Source: Chloroflexota bacterium
GTDB lineage: Bacteria > Chloroflexota > Dehalococcoidia > UBA3495
Assembly: GCA_002707185.1 (NCBI GenBank)
Contig: PAMF01000002.1
Location: 17,367-25,172, forward strand
DNA: 7,806 nt
Direction of reading: 5' to 3'
The notes under the pieces were generated by a model. It saw nothing but the letters and a program-made list of their open reading frames with translations, did not search any database and was not told the DNA's origin. How positions within the stretch are numbered: the first letter of the stretch is position 1; every line of letters starts with the position of its first letter. The position numbers were made by a program, and so were the translations under genes. Positions 5,975 to 7,806 of this stretch are shown here, in pieces.

Positions 5975-7528
5975 TCAACCCGTCAAACCAGCATTTGCAT
6001 TATCGACGTCCAAGCCAACCATTTGATAAATTAGCTCCATATCTAAACTAGCACGGACCCAGGCAGCCAATTTGTCAAACTCTTGATCAATAGCCAAGTC
6101 TCTGGTATCTAATGACAATGTAACGCCTTTTCGATCGGCTAATTCATTTAAAACCGCCCGGCGGAAACCTCCATTGTGGAAAACACCGTGTATATAAGTC
6201 CCAAAAACATCTCCGCCGGCACCAATAGCTCCATCGAACGAAGACTCATTAGTAACAGCTACATCAGACCTGTCATGAACTGAAAATACCGGCTGAACCT
6301 GGGGACCAGTAGTCTGACCCATATGTATTTCATAACCGGTAATTGATTCTCCTTCTGCCCTCGATAACAACCCTGAATTTCCATAAACTTTGGCTTGGAT
6401 CCGATGAGTTTCTTTCGTACCACCGAATAACGTAGTCATTGGCAGAATACCCAGCCCATCCATCTCAAGTATGGTTGATTCAATTTCTTCAGGATCATAG
6501 AGCTTACTCCCCAGCATCTGGTAACCACCACATACCCCTATAATAGCAGTGCCAGAGGAGTGAAAATCCTTTATAGCTTTAGTCAGTCCCTGTCCATTCA
6601 TCCATGTAAGGTCAGACATAGTAGTCTTGCTTCCAGGCAATATAATCAAATCTGGTTCCTGCAATTCAGCGACGGATTCAACATATTTCAAAGCAACCCC
6701 GTTCTCTCTCACTAAGGGTTCAAAATCGTCGAAATTAGACAAATGAGGGAACTTTATGACTGCAATACTCAAAAGGGAGTCTGAGTCTTCATATGTAGGC
6801 AAATCCAAAGCTACGGAATCTTCCTCAGGAATGTGAATATCCCGAAAATGATGTACCACCCCAGCAACCGGAATACCAGTCCTTGCCTCCAGCATATCCA
6901 ATCCGTCTGTAAGCAAGCTAGCATCCCCACGAAATTTGTTTATTATGAAAGCTTTGACAATCTCTCTTTCGTCGGGATCAAGTAATTCCATGGTCCCAAC
7001 CAAGGCGGCAAAAACTCCTCCCCTATCTATATCTCCACACAACAAAACGGGAGCCTCGGCATATTTGGCAACCCTCATGTTAACGATTTCGGTTGCCTTC
7101 AAATTTATCTCTGCTGGACTCCCTGCTCCTTCAATCACCACAATATCGTATTGATCTCGCAATACGTCGAGAGAAGCACTTACTGATTCCCACAGTTGTG
7201 CTTTTAATCCAAAGTAATCCCTGACTTTCGCGGAAATTAGAGGTTTGCCCATTAGGACTACCTGAGCGATATGATCCGCCTCTGGCTTAAGCAAAACTGG
7301 ATTCATATGCACCTGAGCTTCGACTCCTGCAGCTTCGGCTTGTACAGCTTGAGCTCTTCCAATTTCCCCGCCATCTCTTGTCACATAAGAATTATTAGAC
7401 ATGTTTTGGGCCTTGAAAGGTGCTACCTTAAAGCCGTCCTGACGAAATATTCTACATAAGGCGGACACAAGAACACTTTTCCCGACATGCGAAGCTGTAC
7501 CTTGTACCATCAAAACTCGAGCAGTCAC
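5975..7528 (-). CDS. cobQ: Adenosylcobyric acid synthase (glutamine-hydrolysing)
   Basis: Amidates the b, d, e and g side chains of adenosylcobyrinic acid a,c-diamide using glutamine and ATP. At 517 residues it is normal length. The N-terminal synthetase domain shows MVQGTASHVGKS (7-18), a deviant P-loop; PFKAQNMSNNS (37-47); NPVLLKP (76-82); IEGAGSPAEINL (132-143); and CGDIDRGGVFA (164-174). The C-terminal class I glutamine amidotransferase domain has ILPGSK (296-301), nucleophile Cys333 in GVCGGYQMLG, GYEIHMGQT (398-406) and the catalytic His447 in YIHGVF. The GTG start overlaps the stop of the upstream phosphatase by four bases (GTGA), and AAAGGA at 7537-7542 lies 8 bases before it, so coupled translation is likely. 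Called cbiP in anaerobic-pathway organisms; which pathway applies here cannot be told from the window. Confidence 0.97.
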   Translation of the reverse strand: MTARVLMVQGTASHVGKSVLVSALCRIFRQDGFKVAPFKAQNMSNNSYVTRDGGEIGRAQAVQAEAAGVEAQVHMNPVLLKPEADHIAQVVLMGKPLISAKVRDYFGLKAQLWESVSASLDVLRDQYDIVVIEGAGSPAEINLKATEIVNMRVAKYAEAPVLLCGDIDRGGVFAALVGTMELLDPDEREIVKAFIINKFRGDASLLTDGLDMLEARTGIPVAGVVHHFRDIHIPEEDSVALDLPTYEDSDSLLSIAVIKFPHLSNFDDFEPLVRENGVALKYVESVAELQEPDLIILPGSKTTMSDLTWMNGQGLTKAIKDFHSSGTAIIGVCGGYQMLGSKLYDPEEIESTILEMDGLGILPMTTLFGGTKETHRIQAKVYGNSGLLSRAEGESITGYEIHMGQTTGPQVQPVFSVHDRSDVAVTNESSFDGAIGAGGDVFGTYIHGVFHNGGFRRAVLNELADRKGVTLSLDTRDLAIDQEFDKLAAWVRASLDMELIYQMVGLDVDNANAGLTG

Positions 7529-7806
7529 TTAATTGTTCCTTTCATATGTGAGGTATCGTTATAAAGAGCCATCACGGAATTATCAGGGTAAACCTCAAAA
7601 ATTGAGAGCGCACAGTTATTCATAATTAATTTCCAATTGGCTTCTAATGGTAAATCTAATATAGCTACTACAGCGGATCTCAAGGACCCACCATGTCCCA
7701 CTACAAGAACATTATCGTTCATGTGTTCCTGTTTCAAATGAGATATAAACCCTGCCATTCGCACACTAGTTTCTCTTATAGTTTCACCACCTGTAGGAGC
7801 GAAATC
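7525..7806 (-). CDS. Histidine phosphatase, probable alpha-ribazole-5'-phosphate phosphatase, 5' end cut by window
   Basis: The C-terminal 93 residues of a phosphoglycerate-mutase-like phosphatase; the frame remains open at the right edge, so the GTG at 7764 is internal rather than a start. Seen: APTGGET (family PxGES-like block with the conserved Glu), a helix RMAGFISHLKQEH, and VLVVGHGGSLRSAVV, which carries the second catalytic His. The RHGxT motif with the phosphorylated His would lie outside the window. General histidine phosphatases act on many substrates, but its four-base overlap with cobQ and the cobU and pduX genes behind it point to CobC-like removal of the 5'-phosphate of alpha-ribazole or adenosylcobalamin. 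The family is sure; the CobC role rests on context. Confidence 0.85.
   Translation of the reverse strand, partial: DFAPTGGETIRETSVRMAGFISHLKQEHMNDNVLVVGHGGSLRSAVVAILDLPLEANWKLIMNNCALSIFEVYPDNSVMALYNDTSHMKGTIK

Noticed and set aside
7525..7764. A complete 79-residue phosphatase starting at GTG 7764
   Set aside because: The frame stays open to the window edge and the upstream codons encode the family's conserved APTGGET block, so the gene is longer and only its 3' part is seen.
3280..7806. Cobalamin riboswitch for the cob operon
   Set aside because: No B12 box or riboswitch fold is seen in the gaps here; the operon's leader would lie beyond the right edge of the window.

Overview
This window reads as a compact, AT-leaning bacterial chromosome segment with short intergenic gaps, Shine-Dalgarno-led starts and occasional TTG/GTG start codons. 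The protein types fit a free-living, probably marine, member of Chloroflexota (Dehalococcoidia or SAR202-like): a Chloroflexi-style cyclophilin with an APPP-type linker, a cytosolic Asp-box propeller, a crotonase, and a cobalamin cluster carrying an L-threonine kinase. That assignment is inferred from family resemblance alone; there is no rRNA or other marker here. I see no mobile element, CRISPR array, tRNA or rRNA.

The left half (1-3279) is on the + strand. It holds the 3' part of a cyclophilin-type peptidyl-prolyl isomerase, an enoyl-CoA hydratase/isomerase family protein whose real start is probably 634, a seven-bladed Asp-box (BNR/sialidase-like) beta-propeller, and an unrecognised 207-residue protein starting at TTG. 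The gap between the last two genes contains a long near-perfect hairpin.

The right half (3405-7806) is on the - strand and reads leftward as a tightly packed cobalamin (vitamin B12) late-pathway operon. The order is a histidine phosphatase cut by the window edge (alpha-ribazole-5'-phosphate phosphatase candidate), cobQ/cbiP (adenosylcobyric acid synthase), cobU/cobP (cobinamide kinase/guanylyltransferase), a pduX-like L-threonine kinase and, after a 52-base gap, an NAD-dependent decarboxylating dehydrogenase of the tartrate/D-malate subgroup of the isopropylmalate dehydrogenase family. The first four fit together: CobQ makes adenosylcobyric acid, PduX makes the L-threonine phosphate precursor of the aminopropanol linker, CobU activates the cobinamide with GDP, and the phosphatase would finish the lower-ligand (alpha-ribazole) branch. 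Genes for L-threonine-phosphate decarboxylase, CbiB, CobS and CobT are not in the window and would be expected nearby. The last dehydrogenase has no obvious place in the pathway.

The two halves converge on a 125-base gap (3280-3404) that holds a likely bidirectional terminator and a second strong stem-loop. No clear new multi-gene system is visible. The points most worth a second look are the hairpins, the unknown protein, and the dehydrogenase at the tail of the cobalamin cluster.
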